64,000 nt of DNA from Caballeronia insecticola (GTDB lineage: Bacteria > Pseudomonadota > Gammaproteobacteria > Burkholderiales > Burkholderiaceae): assembly GCF_000402035.1 (NCBI RefSeq), contig NC_021287.1, forward strand, positions 62,001 to 126,000, given 5' to 3'. Positions 35,824 through 44,859 of the stretch are shown one piece after another (within the stretch, counting starts at the first letter, position 1; every line of letters starts with the position of its first letter). Below the pieces are notes generated by a model. The model did no database searches. It saw only the letters and a program-made list of their open reading frames with translations, and was not told the DNA's origin. The translations under genes and the position numbers were made by a program.

Positions 35824-37010
35824 AGCGTTTTCAGTGCGTGATCGAGGCGCGCGAGATCGTCCTCGCTGTGCGCGGCGGAAAGCGAAATGCGCAGGCGCGA
35901 GGTGCCTGCGGGCACAGTCGGCGGACGAATCGCCGGAACCCACAGGCCGTGCCGGTCGAGCGCGGCGGCGATTTGCAGCGTTTCGTCGTTGCCGCCGATC
36001 ACGAGCGGCTGCACGGCGGTATGCGAATCGACCGGAAGCCAGCGCGTGCGCTTCAACATCGCGCGCGTGGTTTCGATGAGCGAGGCGAGATGCGCGCGCC
36101 GCCGATCGCCTTCATCGCCGCCGATAATTTCGATGCTCTTCGAGACCGCATGCGCCACCGCCGGCGGCGACGCGGTCGTGAAAATGTACGGGCGCGCGCG
36201 CTGAATCAGCCATTCGATAACCGTTTCATGCGCCGCGACGAACGCACCCGACACGCCCGCCGCCTTGCCGAGCGTGCCGACATAGACGAGATGCGGCGAG
36301 CGCAGCGCATAGTGCGCGAGTGCGCCGCGTCCTTGAGGGCCGAGCACGCCGAAGCCGTGTGCATCGTCGACGATGAGCCACGCGCCGTATTGCTCCGCGA
36401 GTTCGACGAGCCGCGCGAGCGGCGCGATATCGCCGTCCATGCTGAACACGGTGTCGGTGACGATGAGTTTGGTCGCTGCGCTGTCGCCCGAGGCGTCGAG
36501 CATGGCGTCGAGGGCGTCCATGTCCGCGTGGGGATAGATCTGCGTTTGTGCGCGTGAAAGACGCACGCCGTCGATCAGCGACGCATGATTGAGCGCATCG
36601 GAGAACACGAGCGTGCCGCGTCCGGCGAGCGCGGTCACGATCGCGAGGTTCGCCATGTAGCCGGTGCTGAAGTAAAGCGCGCGCGGATTGTCGACGAAAC
36701 CGCCCGAGAACGCGGCGAGATCGTCTTCGAGTTGCGCGTGCGCGCGCGAATGGCCGCCAAGCAGATGCGAGCCGCCGCTGCCCGCGCCGTAGCGCGACGC
36801 GCCTTCGGCCAGCGCCGCGCGAATCGCTTCGTGCGCGGCGAGGCCGAGATAGTCGTTGCTCGCGAAGCCGACGATCTCGCGGCCATCGACCGTCATGTGC
36901 GCCGAACATGCGCCGTCGATCGTCTTGCGGCGACGGCGCAGGCCGCGCGCGTCGATATCGACGAGGCCTTGTTTCAGGGTTTCGTACAGCGCCTGCGACG
37001 TGTCCTTCAT
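35820..37010 (-). CDS. bioF: 8-amino-7-oxononanoate synthase
   Basis: PLP-dependent condensation of pimeloyl-ACP/CoA with alanine. 396 aa. The PLP lysine lies in [11 protein letters not shown], with the phosphate-binding [15 protein letters not shown] and the active-site [10 protein letters not shown]. It overlaps bioA by 4 bases upstream and bioD by 4 bases downstream, so translation is tightly coupled across the operon. Confidence 0.97.
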   Translation of the reverse strand: MKDTSQALYETLKQGLVDIDARGLRRRRKTIDGACSAHMTVDGREIVGFASNDYLGLAAHEAIRAALAEGASRYGAGSGGSHLLGGHSRAHAQLEDDLAAFSGGFVDNPRALYFSTGYMANLAIVTALAGRGTLVFSDALNHASLIDGVRLSRAQTQIYPHADMDALDAMLDASGDSAATKLIVTDTVFSMDGDIAPLARLVELAEQYGAWLIVDDAHGFGVLGPQGRGALAHYALRSPHLVYVGTLGKAAGVSGAFVAAHETVIEWLIQRARPYIFTTASPPAVAHAVSKSIEIIGGDEGDRRRAHLASLIETTRAMLKRTRWLPVDSHTAVQPLVIGGNDETLQIAAALDRHGLWVPAIRPPTVPAGTSRLRISLSAAHSEDDLARLDHALKTL

Positions 37011-38317
37011 GCGACGTCTCCGGCGAGCGTGGCGTCGAGCGTGTCGCGCGTGCGTTGTGCGAGCAGCAGGAGTTCGTCGTCGCTGAGGATGTATGGCGGC
37101 ATCATGTACACGGTCGTGCCGATCGGGCGCATCAGCAATTCGCGCTGCAATGCGTTGGCGAAGAAGCGGCGTGAGAATGTTTTGTCATCGGTAGCGACAT
37201 CGAATGCGAAGATCGTGCCGCGTTCGCGCAGGTTCCTGACGCGTTCGTGCTTGCCGGAATGCGCGCGCAACGCGTCGCGCAGCAACGCCGACTTGCGCCG
37301 ATTTTCCGTCAGCACGTTCGCGCTTTCGAAGAGATCGAGCGTCGCGAGCGCGGCGCGGCACGCGAGCGGATTGCCCGTGTACGAATGCGAATGCAGAAAG
37401 CCGCGCGTGACGTCGTCGTCGTAGAAGGCGGCGTAGATGTCGTCGCGCGTGAGTACGATCGACAGCGGCAGATAGCCGCCGCTGATGCCCTTCGACAGGC
37501 ACACGAAATCCGGCCAGATTCCCGCTTGTTCGCAGGCGAAAAAAGTACCGGTGCGCCCGCAGCCGACCGCGATTTCATCGGCGATCAGATGCACGCCGAA
37601 CTCGTCGCACAGCGCGCGCAATTGCGTGAGATACGACGCGTCGTACATCGCCATGCCGGCGGCGCACTGCACGAGCGGTTCGACGATCACGGCCGCGAGA
37701 TGCGCCGCGCGTTGCTCGAACAGCGCGCGCATTGCGCCGATGGCTTTATCCACGCCCGCGACAGCCGGCGACGCGACCACATGCGCATGGCGGATCAGCG
37801 GATCGTATGCGTCCTTGAAAATGGCGACATCGGTTACGCCGAGCGCGCCGATCGTCTCGCCGTGATAGCTGTTGGCAAGACACACGAATTCGCGCTTCTC
37901 GCCGTGTCCGCGATTGCGCCAGAAGTGAAAGCTCATCTTGAGCGCGATCTCGACCGCCGACGCGCCGTCCGACGCGAAAAAAGCATGACCGAGCGTGTGC
38001 TGCGTGAGCGCGGCAAGACGCTCGGCCAGTTCGACGGCGGGCGCATGCGTGCAGCCGGCGAGCATCGCGTGTTCGAGCGTGTCGAGCTGATCCTTGAGCG
38101 CGCGATTGATGTCGTCGTTCGCGTGGCCGAAGAGGTTGACCCACCACGAACTGATTGCATCGAGATAACGCTTGCCTTCGTGGTCGTAAAGCCACGCGCC
38201 CTTGCCGCGCGCGATGGGCACGAGCGGCACGCGTTCGTGATGTTTCATCTGGGTGCACGGATGCCACACGGCGGCAAGCGAGCGGGCAACCCAGTCCTGA
38301 TTGGCTTCTGTGTTCAA
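37007..38317 (-). CDS. bioA: Adenosylmethionine-8-amino-7-oxononanoate aminotransferase
   Basis: Class III aminotransferase using SAM as amino donor to make 7,8-diaminopelargonate. 436 aa. Evidence: the N-terminal [20 protein letters not shown], substrate tyrosine/tryptophan region [13 protein letters not shown], the PLP Asp in [14 protein letters not shown] and the PLP Lys in [11 protein letters not shown]. The likely start is a TTG (complement of 38315-38317) preceded by GGAG; no ATG sits at the right place. It is the first gene of the operon. The BioH/BioC steps are not encoded in this window. Confidence 0.95.
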   Translation of the reverse strand: MNTEANQDWVARSLAAVWHPCTQMKHHERVPLVPIARGKGAWLYDHEGKRYLDAISSWWVNLFGHANDDINRALKDQLDTLEHAMLAGCTHAPAVELAERLAALTQHTLGHAFFASDGASAVEIALKMSFHFWRNRGHGEKREFVCLANSYHGETIGALGVTDVAIFKDAYDPLIRHAHVVASPAVAGVDKAIGAMRALFEQRAAHLAAVIVEPLVQCAAGMAMYDASYLTQLRALCDEFGVHLIADEIAVGCGRTGTFFACEQAGIWPDFVCLSKGISGGYLPLSIVLTRDDIYAAFYDDDVTRGFLHSHSYTGNPLACRAALATLDLFESANVLTENRRKSALLRDALRAHSGKHERVRNLRERGTIFAFDVATDDKTFSRRFFANALQRELLMRPIGTTVYMMPPYILSDDELLLLAQRTRDTLDATLAGDVA

Positions 38318-38564
38318 AAACGGCTCCAGGGCCCGCGTGCGGGGCGGACCGGATACATCGGGCGGGCGTCGGACGCCCGCGTTGCTGGGGAAACTGCGCC
38401 GTTCAATTATCTCTAAAAGCGCCGCAAGCTTCCGTATTCGGAAGGTATTTGCCCCGTGCGTGGGCGCGCAACGGAAATGCGAAAACGCGCTAACGCTGGC
38501 AACTTCGCTCAAATCGACGTGTTGTCGGCCGATCGACACGGAAGATGGGGATTGCGCAAAAGCA

Positions 38565-38588
38565 AACGCCGGCATGAAAGCCGGCGTT
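38565..38588 (-). terminator. Terminator of the secreted hydrolase gene
   Basis: A 9-bp perfect stem (38565-38573 with 38580-38588, 6-base loop), then a T-rich stretch on the minus strand. It lies 24 bases beyond the hydrolase stop and separates that gene from the biotin operon promoter. Confidence 0.85.
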
Positions 38589-38611
38589 CGTCGAGGCAGA
38601 AAAGGGCGCGT

Positions 38612-39868
38612 TCAGCGCGATGCGGTGCGCGTCTCGGCCGCCTGATCGTTCCACACGACGCGATTGTTCACCGCGTAGAGCTTGCACGGATCGGCGCTCT
38701 GTTTCTGGCAACTGGCAATAGCGACGGCCATTGGATCGTCGCCGCCTTCGGCCCACGACCACGCGCCCGAATCGGACACGGCGAACGCGCGGCTCGAATA
38801 CTGCGAGAGGAAATTGCGATAGCCGGCGCGGCCGCTTTCATCGACATACGGCACGGCCTGCACGGAATCGAGGTCCGCGAAGTCGGTCGCCTTCGGCATG
38901 CCCGGCTCGGCCACCTGATACTGCACGGCGGTCGGCATGCCGATCTGCGTAAGGAATGCCTTCACACGCGGCCACCAGACCTGCACGCCGTCGCGGTCGC
39001 CGACGAGCCGATGCGCGTCGTTCTTGTAGTTGCCGAAATCGACCAGATTGGCGCGCGCACCGTGCGACGTGTAGGCGGCGAACATTTTCGACGACAGATC
39101 GCCTTGCCACACCGAATCGTTGTCGCCGTAGAGCCACAGCGACGGCAGGCGTACGTGCTCGCCGTAAGAGCCGAATGCATCGACGAGATTTTTCTGCCAG
39201 CCCGCGCATTCGTCCTGACGCAGGCCGCCGGAGAAGTTGATGAGACCGCGCACGCCTGGCGCGGCGACGGCATCGCGCGCGCCGTAAGCGATGGTCGTCA
39301 GGCCGCCGTGCGACGTGCCCGCGACCACGACATGCGTTTTGTCCACATACGATTGCTCGCTCATGTATGCGACCGTCGCGGCGACGTCCTGCGCCTGGGC
39401 GAAACCGTTCGCCTCGACGTCGCAGCCGTGGCCCGCGTAGTCGCCGCCCGAGCCCGCGAAGCCGCGACGGTTCGGCACGACCACCACGTAACCGTGGCGC
39501 ACGAATTCGCGCGCGAGCGCGACCGGACGATTGCGCGGTTGCGCGTGCGAGTCGCCGGGGAGCTTGCCGTGATTGAAGACGATCATCGGGAACGGGCCCG
39601 CGCCGTCCGGTTTGAATACGGTGGTTTCGAGCGCGATGTCGGCTTCGGGAATTTCGACGACGGTTTCGTTCAGACCATTGGCAACGGCGGGCAGGCTTGA
39701 GTCGAGCGAATCGGGAATGCGGGAGAGCGGCTGGCCGAATGCGGGCGCCTGCAAACCTTCGGACTGACGCACGCCGCCGATCGGCTCGGCGCGCACGGCG
39801 GACGTGACGAGCGACGTCGCGAGCGCGCACACCATGCTGCATCCGACCAACCAGGTTTTGATCGCCAT
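38612..39868 (-). CDS. Secreted alpha/beta hydrolase (dienelactone-hydrolase-like)
   Basis: A 418-aa protein. The signal peptide is IKTWLVGCSMVCALATSLV then TSAVRA, cut near residue 27. The hydrolase core has PFPMIVFNHGKLPGDSHAQ, VPNRRGFAGSGGDY and a nucleophile elbow GTSHGG with the catalytic Ser. DNDSVW and NDAHRL probably supply the acid and His. Cysteines in GCDVEANG, ECAGW and ASCQKQSADPC suggest periplasmic disulfides. It may be an esterase or a peptidase; the substrate is unknown. Start chosen at GGAG before MAIKTWLV. It has its own terminator. Confidence 0.8.
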   Translation of the reverse strand: MAIKTWLVGCSMVCALATSLVTSAVRAEPIGGVRQSEGLQAPAFGQPLSRIPDSLDSSLPAVANGLNETVVEIPEADIALETTVFKPDGAGPFPMIVFNHGKLPGDSHAQPRNRPVALAREFVRHGYVVVVPNRRGFAGSGGDYAGHGCDVEANGFAQAQDVAATVAYMSEQSYVDKTHVVVAGTSHGGLTTIAYGARDAVAAPGVRGLINFSGGLRQDECAGWQKNLVDAFGSYGEHVRLPSLWLYGDNDSVWQGDLSSKMFAAYTSHGARANLVDFGNYKNDAHRLVGDRDGVQVWWPRVKAFLTQIGMPTAVQYQVAEPGMPKATDFADLDSVQAVPYVDESGRAGYRNFLSQYSSRAFAVSDSGAWSWAEGGDDPMAVAIASCQKQSADPCKLYAVNNRVVWNDQAAETRTASR

Positions 39869-40199
39869 CCGTGAACTCCGACCGCGCTTCCAATTGAGCG
39901 TTGAAACGGCGTGGCCCCAAACATCGGATTTTGAAGTCACAAACCTATCGCGCCGCTCTTGAAGAGCAGTATCAGCTTCGGGTTCCGGGAGTCATGCCCT
40001 GAAAAGGCGCGACATTTGGCTTCGAAACGGGGCTTCGCTGCGAGTGTCCGGGCACAGAAATGACTGCGCCCTGACATGACCACAGATTAACTGCTCAAAA
40101 TTGCACTGCACAATAAGTGGTACCCCGTAACTGTTTAATCTGAAAGGAAAAACTTAGGAAATTAATACCGCGGGAATACGCATATTTTTAAAAGAACAT
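39869..40199. other. 331-bp intergenic region, AT-rich in its second half
   Basis: From about 40090 to 40199 the base composition is clearly AT-richer than the flanks. It includes a purine-rich AAAGGAAAAAC stretch and AT runs near 40190, but no credible start codon, repeat or RNA fold. The first half should carry the hydrolase promoter. I cannot assign a function to the AT-rich part. Confidence 0.4.
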
Positions 40200-40622
40200 T
40201 TACTTGTCGTGAGTGTCGCCGTCGACGTAAAGCCATTTTCCCGCCGCGTTTCGCGTGAAGCGGCTGGCCTCATGCAGACGATGCGCGCGCCCGCCCGTCT
40301 TGTAGCGCGCGACGAATTCGACTTCTTCGTGGTTCGCATCGACGACGGTATGGCGCTTGATCTGCAGGCCGAGCCAGCGGGTGCTCGTGGTGTCGGAGGC
40401 GTCGAGATCGGGCGGGCAGGTCGCGTCGGCCCAGGTCGCACGCAGGTACGCCGTGTCGCCGAGCACGTAGGCGGTGTAGCGCGAACGCATCAGTTCCATG
40501 GCATTCGCGGGCGTTTCGCCGCCTTCTATGAAGCGCCCGCAACACGCTTCGAAGCGCGGCGCGGGTGCGTTCGGGCGCTGGTTCGGCGCGGCGCCCCCGC
40601 AAGGACATTCCACCGGCTTCAT
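40200..40622 (-). CDS. YchJ-family SEC-C-type protein
   Basis: A 140-aa protein with an N-terminal metal-binding ECPCGG motif plus a second Cys pair (EACCGRFI), as in SEC-C-like YchJ proteins. The conserved core is ANAMELMRSRYTAYVLGDTAYLRATW, with a C-terminal beta domain (FVARYKTGGRAHRLHEASRF). No function is established for the family; a nuclear-transport-factor-2-like fold is expected. Its start overlaps the stop of the upstream GST gene by 4 bases (40619-40622). Confidence 0.87.
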   Translation of the reverse strand: MKPVECPCGGAAPNQRPNAPAPRFEACCGRFIEGGETPANAMELMRSRYTAYVLGDTAYLRATWADATCPPDLDASDTTSTRWLGLQIKRHTVVDANHEEVEFVARYKTGGRAHRLHEASRFTRNAAGKWLYVDGDTHDK

Positions 40623-41227
40623 TGATCGACACCCGGCATTTCGATGTGACGCGGCTGCACGCGCACCCGTTCGAGCCACGCGCGGATCGCGGGATAGCGC
40701 GACAGATCGAGGTTCGCCTCATCGGCGACGTGGGTGTAGGCGTACAGCGCGATATCGGCGGCGGTGTAGCGCTCGCCGACGAAAAACGTGCGCGTTGCGA
40801 GATGCTGCTCCATGACGTCAAGCGCGCGGTAGGAGCCGGCGAGCCTGTCGGGCAGGCGAGGGTCGTCGGGTTGCTTCAGGAATTGCAGGATGAAACGCGC
40901 CACCGCGACGTTCGGTTCGTGGCTGTACTGCTCGAAGAACATCCATTGCAGCACCTGCGCGCGCTCCAGCCGATCGTTCGGCAGAAGCGGCGTGCCATCG
41001 GCGAGATAGCAGAGAATGGCGTTGGATTCGGCGAGCGTCGTTTTATCGTCGATGACGAGCACCGGCACCTTGCCGTTCGGATTGAGTTGTTTGAAGGCGT
41101 CGGTGCGGGTTGCACCGTTCATCATGTCGACTTCATGCCAGACATAGGGCAGATTCAGTTGCTCGAGCGCGAGGCGCACCTTGTAGCAATTGCCCGATGC
41201 CGAGACGCCGTGTACGTGATAGGTCAC
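40619..41227 (-). CDS. Glutathione S-transferase family protein
   Basis: A 202-aa GST. The N-terminal thioredoxin fold has VSASGNCYKVRLALEQL with a Ser/Cys-type active-site region, the cis-Pro loop NPNGKVPVLVID and the glutathione motif LAESNAILCYLAD. The C-terminal helical domain has FVGERYTAADIALYAYTH. It is translationally coupled to the YchJ-type gene downstream and follows the SDR gene by 25 bases, so SDR-GST-YchJ probably form one transcript. Possibly redox or detoxification; the substrate is unknown. Confidence 0.9.
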   Translation of the reverse strand: MTYHVHGVSASGNCYKVRLALEQLNLPYVWHEVDMMNGATRTDAFKQLNPNGKVPVLVIDDKTTLAESNAILCYLADGTPLLPNDRLERAQVLQWMFFEQYSHEPNVAVARFILQFLKQPDDPRLPDRLAGSYRALDVMEQHLATRTFFVGERYTAADIALYAYTHVADEANLDLSRYPAIRAWLERVRVQPRHIEMPGVDQ

Positions 41228-41252
41228 TGCACTTTTCCTCTGATTTGTCTGC

Positions 41253-41930
41253 TTACCATTCCAGCTTCGTGCCGTCGTACTGGACGAAGCTGCCGTTGAA
41301 TGCGTCGCGCATCGCGCCCGCTTCGGCGATGACCGCGCGCATGCCTGAGACGCTGTGCGCGACGTCGATCGCCGCCGACGGCCCGCCCATTTCCGTGCGG
41401 ACCCAGCCCGGATGCAGCGCGATGCACGCCGAATGACGCGACTCCAGCGACGCCACCTTCAGCGCCGAATTGAGCGCCGCCTTGCTCGCGCGATAGAGCC
41501 AGCCGGTCGTGCCGCTCGCCTCGCCGATGCTGCCCATCTTGCTCGACACGACCGCGAGCACGCCGCGCGCGGCATCGGTGAGCGGCAAGAGCACGGGAAT
41601 CAGTTGCATGGGGCCGCGCACGTTGGTGTGCATCACCTGATCGAAGTCTTGGTTGCTGATCGTCTCGACGCCTTCCGTGCGCGGGCCGTACACGCCCGAC
41701 ACGACGATCGCCACGTCCAGCCGTTCTTCGTCGAGCTGCCAGGCGAGCGCCGAGATCTGCTCGGGTTGCGTGACGTCGAGCGAAAAGGTTTGCGCGCCCA
41801 TGGCGTCGAGCGCGGAGAGCGAGGCTTTGTCGCGGGCGGTGGCGAGCACGCGCCAGCCGTCGCGGGAATACTCGCGTGCAAATTCATGGCCGAGGCCACG
41901 CGACGCACCGACGATCAGGACGGTTTTCAT
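41253..41930 (-). CDS. Short-chain dehydrogenase/reductase
   Basis: A 225-aa classical SDR. The nucleotide loop is GASRGLGHEFAREYS, near residue 8. An Asp in SLDVTQPEQ, NVRGP in place of the usual NAG-type motif, the catalytic Ser in VVSSKMGSIG, and YRASK with the catalytic Tyr and Lys follow. An Arg in ATARDK after the second strand suggests NADPH. The start is complement of 41928-41930 (MKTVLIVGASRG); longer in-frame extensions do not look coding. The substrate is unknown. Confidence 0.9.
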   Translation of the reverse strand: MKTVLIVGASRGLGHEFAREYSRDGWRVLATARDKASLSALDAMGAQTFSLDVTQPEQISALAWQLDEERLDVAIVVSGVYGPRTEGVETISNQDFDQVMHTNVRGPMQLIPVLLPLTDAARGVLAVVSSKMGSIGEASGTTGWLYRASKAALNSALKVASLESRHSACIALHPGWVRTEMGGPSAAIDVAHSVSGMRAVIAEAGAMRDAFNGSFVQYDGTKLEW

Positions 41931-42108
41931 GAGCGATGGGTTCCGTGAAAGGGGCTCTTTCGGAATATAGCGCGCGGGGAAAAGTTGCGCATGTGCAGAT
42001 AGTCGACGATGTTTCTGAGTTTGTACACTAGGCCATTCGGATGAGTAGTTATGCGAAGTAAAAAGAGTAAAGTGAGCCCTCTCGTAACAATTCGACGAGG
42101 AGCAAGAC

Positions 42109-42378
42109 ATGACAGACTATTCAGCAAAGATAATTCAGCATCCCCTGCCGCCCAACATCAGCGAGCAGCGCCTTCAGGAGATTCGCGAGGAGGTTGCCGC
42201 TCAGAGAAAAGCGGAGGCATTGGCGCGAAAGATTCTGGGATACGAAGAACCGAGCGACTTGAACGAGCGGTTCATCGAACATCTGTTGAATTTTCCTAAG
42301 ATCGATTGCGACGACTCGATCTTTGCGCGGTATCCAGAGACTCATCCGGACATTGGAGACTCGGATGTACCTCGCTGA
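42109..42378 (+). CDS. Antitoxin of the PIN-domain toxin-antitoxin pair
   Basis: An 89-aa acidic protein preceded by GAGGAG about 8 bases before its ATG. The middle is a long charged helix (SEQRLQEIREEVAAQRKAEA) and the C-terminus is an extended acidic tail (FARYPETHPDIGDSD), as antitoxins use to wrap their toxin. No ribbon-helix-helix or AbrB DNA-binding motif is obvious, so the type is uncertain. Its last 14 bases overlap the toxin gene. Base composition is lower in GC than the neighbours, consistent with horizontal acquisition. Confidence 0.7.
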   Translation: MTDYSAKIIQHPLPPNISEQRLQEIREEVAAQRKAEALARKILGYEEPSDLNERFIEHLLNFPKIDCDDSIFARYPETHPDIGDSDVPR

Positions 42379-42781
42379 CACGAATGTTATTAGCGAGACC
42401 AGGCGACTGAATCGCGCGAACGAAGGTGTGCGCGCGTTTTTTCGTCAGGCAAGTCTCGATCAACGCGATATCCATCTCTCTGTTGTCACCGTCGGTGAAC
42501 TCTGGCGCGGCGTCGAACAGCTCCGTCGCCGAGGCGACGTGGCGCAGGCGAATACGGTGGAAACGTGGTTGAAAGACGTCTTGCGTCGATACGACGGGAA
42601 AATTCTGCCTGTCAGCAAGCAGATTAGCGAGGTGTGGGGAGGTCTTCGCGCGCCGCATCCGGAACCCGCGCTGGACAAGCTCATCGCGGCTACGGCCATG
42701 TCTTATGGTCTGACCGTGGTCACGCGCAATGTGCGGGACTTTGCCATAACAGGCGTGAAGACCCTGAATCCCTTCGAGTAG
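42365..42781 (+). CDS. VapC/FitB-type PIN-domain toxin
   Basis: A 138-aa PIN-domain ribonuclease. The metal-binding acidic residues are all present: Asp5 (YLADTNVISE), Glu45 (VVTVGELWRGV), Asp104 (LDKLIAATA) and Asp125 (TRNVRDF). It is therefore likely active. It belongs to the VapC/FitB family that cleaves tRNA or other RNA. The ATG at 42365 lies inside the end of the antitoxin gene, the classic antitoxin-first overlapping arrangement. The stop is 66 bases from the convergent thiolase. Confidence 0.9.
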   Translation: MYLADTNVISETRRLNRANEGVRAFFRQASLDQRDIHLSVVTVGELWRGVEQLRRRGDVAQANTVETWLKDVLRRYDGKILPVSKQISEVWGGLRAPHPEPALDKLIAATAMSYGLTVVTRNVRDFAITGVKTLNPFE

Positions 42782-42847
42782 CGGCTACGCCGGCCCGGCG
42801 CACTTGGCGCACTTGGTGCACCAAGCGCCCGACCGGCCCAACCGCAC

Positions 42848-44053
42848 TCAAACCAGCTCGACGCCCATCGCGGTCGCTTCTCCGCCGCCGATACACAGAC
42901 TCGCCACCCCACGCTTCAGGCCGCGCGCCTTCAGTGCGCCGAGCAGCGTCACGAGAATGCGCGCCCCGGAAGCCCCGATTGGATGCCCGAGCGCGCATGC
43001 GCCGCCATTCACGTTGACCTTGTCATGCGGCAGGTCGTGCTCGCGCATCGCGGCCATCGTCACGACGGCGAACGCTTCGTTGATCTCGTACAGATCGACA
43101 TCGCCCGCGCGCCAGCCGTTCTTCTCGAAGAGCTTGCTGATCGCGCCGACGGGCGCCGTCGTGAACAACGCCGGCTGCTGCGCGAACGTGCTGTGGCCGA
43201 CCACGCGCGCGAGCGGTGTCACGCCCAGGCGCTTTGCGGTCGATTCGCGCATCATCACGAGCGCCGCCGCGCCGTCCGAGATCGATGACGAATTCGCCGC
43301 CGTCACCGTGCCGTCCTTCGTGAACGCGGGCTTGAGCGACGCAATCTTTTCGATGTTGGCCTTGAACGGCTGCTCGTCGCGTTCGACGATTGTTTCGCCT
43401 TTTCTGCCTTGCAAGGTGACCGGCGCGATTTCCCACTTGAACGAGCCGTCCTCGTTGGCCAGCTTCGCGCGACGCAGCGATTCGACCGCGAATGCATCCT
43501 GCGACTCGCGCGAGAACGCATACGACGACGCGCACTGTTCCGCGAACGTGCCCATCAGACGGCCTTTCTCGTAGGCGTCCTCCAGCCCGTCGAGGAACAT
43601 GTGGTCGAGCACCTGGCCGTGACCCATGCGCATGCCGCCGCGCGCCTTCGGCAGCAGATACGGCGCCTGCGTCATGCTTTCCATGCCGCCCGCGACGATC
43701 ACGTCTGCCGAACCGGCGAGCAGCATGTCGTGCGCGAACATCGCGGCGCGCATGCCGGAGCCGCACATCTTGTTGATCGTCGTGCAGCCTGTGGCGAGCG
43801 GCAGACCCGCGCCGAGCGCGGCCTGGCGCGCCGGCGCCTGTCCTTGTCCGGCAGGCAGCACGCAGCCCATGATCGCTTCGTCGATATGTTCCGGCGCGAG
43901 TCCCGCACGCTCGCGCGCCGCGGCAATGGCGACCGCGCCGAGCTGCGCGGCGGTCAGCGTCGCGAACTCGCCCTGAAACGCGGCCATCGGCGTGCGTGCC
44001 GCCGAGACGATGACCACCGGGTCGACAGCCCGGTCCGTGTGTCTCTCACTCAT
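42848..44053 (-). CDS. Acetyl-CoA C-acetyltransferase (thiolase)
   Basis: A 401-aa thiolase II catalysing condensation of two acetyl-CoA or cleavage of acetoacetyl-CoA. The nucleophilic Cys97 is in NKMCGSGMRA; the second active-site motifs are NGGACALGHPIGASGAR and the C-terminal CIGGGEATAMG. It overlaps the carbonic anhydrase gene by 8 bases and is the last gene of the MerR-aceK-can-thiolase series. With HMG-CoA lyase in this window it would complete breakdown of acetoacetate from leucine. Confidence 0.94.
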   Translation of the reverse strand: MSERHTDRAVDPVVIVSAARTPMAAFQGEFATLTAAQLGAVAIAAARERAGLAPEHIDEAIMGCVLPAGQGQAPARQAALGAGLPLATGCTTINKMCGSGMRAAMFAHDMLLAGSADVIVAGGMESMTQAPYLLPKARGGMRMGHGQVLDHMFLDGLEDAYEKGRLMGTFAEQCASSYAFSRESQDAFAVESLRRAKLANEDGSFKWEIAPVTLQGRKGETIVERDEQPFKANIEKIASLKPAFTKDGTVTAANSSSISDGAAALVMMRESTAKRLGVTPLARVVGHSTFAQQPALFTTAPVGAISKLFEKNGWRAGDVDLYEINEAFAVVTMAAMREHDLPHDKVNVNGGACALGHPIGASGARILVTLLGALKARGLKRGVASLCIGGGEATAMGVELV

Positions 44054-44828
44054 GCTTCAGCTCCTTGATGACGCCTTGAATAACGGCAGGAACGTCGCCC
44101 AGGCGCGCCGCATCGGACGCGAGGACATCGTTCTCCGTGGAATGCGCGCCGCCGCGGGTCAGCGCGGCAATGCCCGACTGATACACCGGGTCGATCTCCT
44201 CCGGTGCGCTGATCATCATGCCCATGTTGCGCAGGCGGCCGTCGTGCACGCCGTACGTCCAGCCATGCACCGTGAGTTCCTGGCCGCGCGCCCATGCATC
44301 GTTGACGACGGTCGTGCGGCACACGTTGACGGTCTGCTCGATCGTGTTCAGTTCCACCAGCCGCCGATGCCGCGCATCGCCCATGGGCCAGTCGTCGAGC
44401 AGGAAGGCGTGCTTCTCGCGCACGTCCTCGACGTGACGCAGCCAGTTGTCGGCGAGACCGACGCGCCGCCCCATGAGCGCCGCGCCCACGCCCGAGCAGC
44501 CGTAATGGCCGACGACCATGATGTGCTTCACCTTCAGCATATCGACGGCGAACTGGATGACGGAAAGACAGTTGAGATCCGAGTGCACCACCACGTTCGC
44601 GATGTTTCTGTGCACGAACACCTCGCCCGGCGGCAGGCCGATGATCTCGTTGGCGGGCACGCGCGAATCCGAGCAGCCGATCCACAGATATTCCGGCGCC
44701 TGCTGATGCGCGAGGCGCTTGAAGAATTCCGCGTCCTCGGCGAGCTTGCCCTCGACCCAGTTCTGATTGTTCGCGAACAGGTGAGCGAGCGGATTCGGGA
44801 CTTCGTTGTTGTCGTCAGTGTGGTTCAT
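44046..44828 (-). CDS. can: Beta-class carbonic anhydrase
   Basis: Zinc enzyme interconverting CO2 and bicarbonate. 260 aa. The zinc ligands are Cys52 (with Asp54-Arg56, CSDSRVP), His108 and Cys111 (VGHYGCSGVG). The C-terminal part (MGMMISAPEEIDPVYQSGIA) extends past the minimal domain. A start codon at complement of 44826-44828 gives MNHTDDNNE; upstream in-frame codons run into the aceK end and are unlikely. It is co-transcribed between aceK and the thiolase; bicarbonate supply for carboxylation reactions would suit that position. Confidence 0.94.
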   Translation of the reverse strand: MNHTDDNNEVPNPLAHLFANNQNWVEGKLAEDAEFFKRLAHQQAPEYLWIGCSDSRVPANEIIGLPPGEVFVHRNIANVVVHSDLNCLSVIQFAVDMLKVKHIMVVGHYGCSGVGAALMGRRVGLADNWLRHVEDVREKHAFLLDDWPMGDARHRRLVELNTIEQTVNVCRTTVVNDAWARGQELTVHGWTYGVHDGRLRNMGMMISAPEEIDPVYQSGIAALTRGGAHSTENDVLASDAARLGDVPAVIQGVIKELKHE

Positions 44829-44859
44829 GTTCGATGGTCGGAACACGACGCGCATGCCT

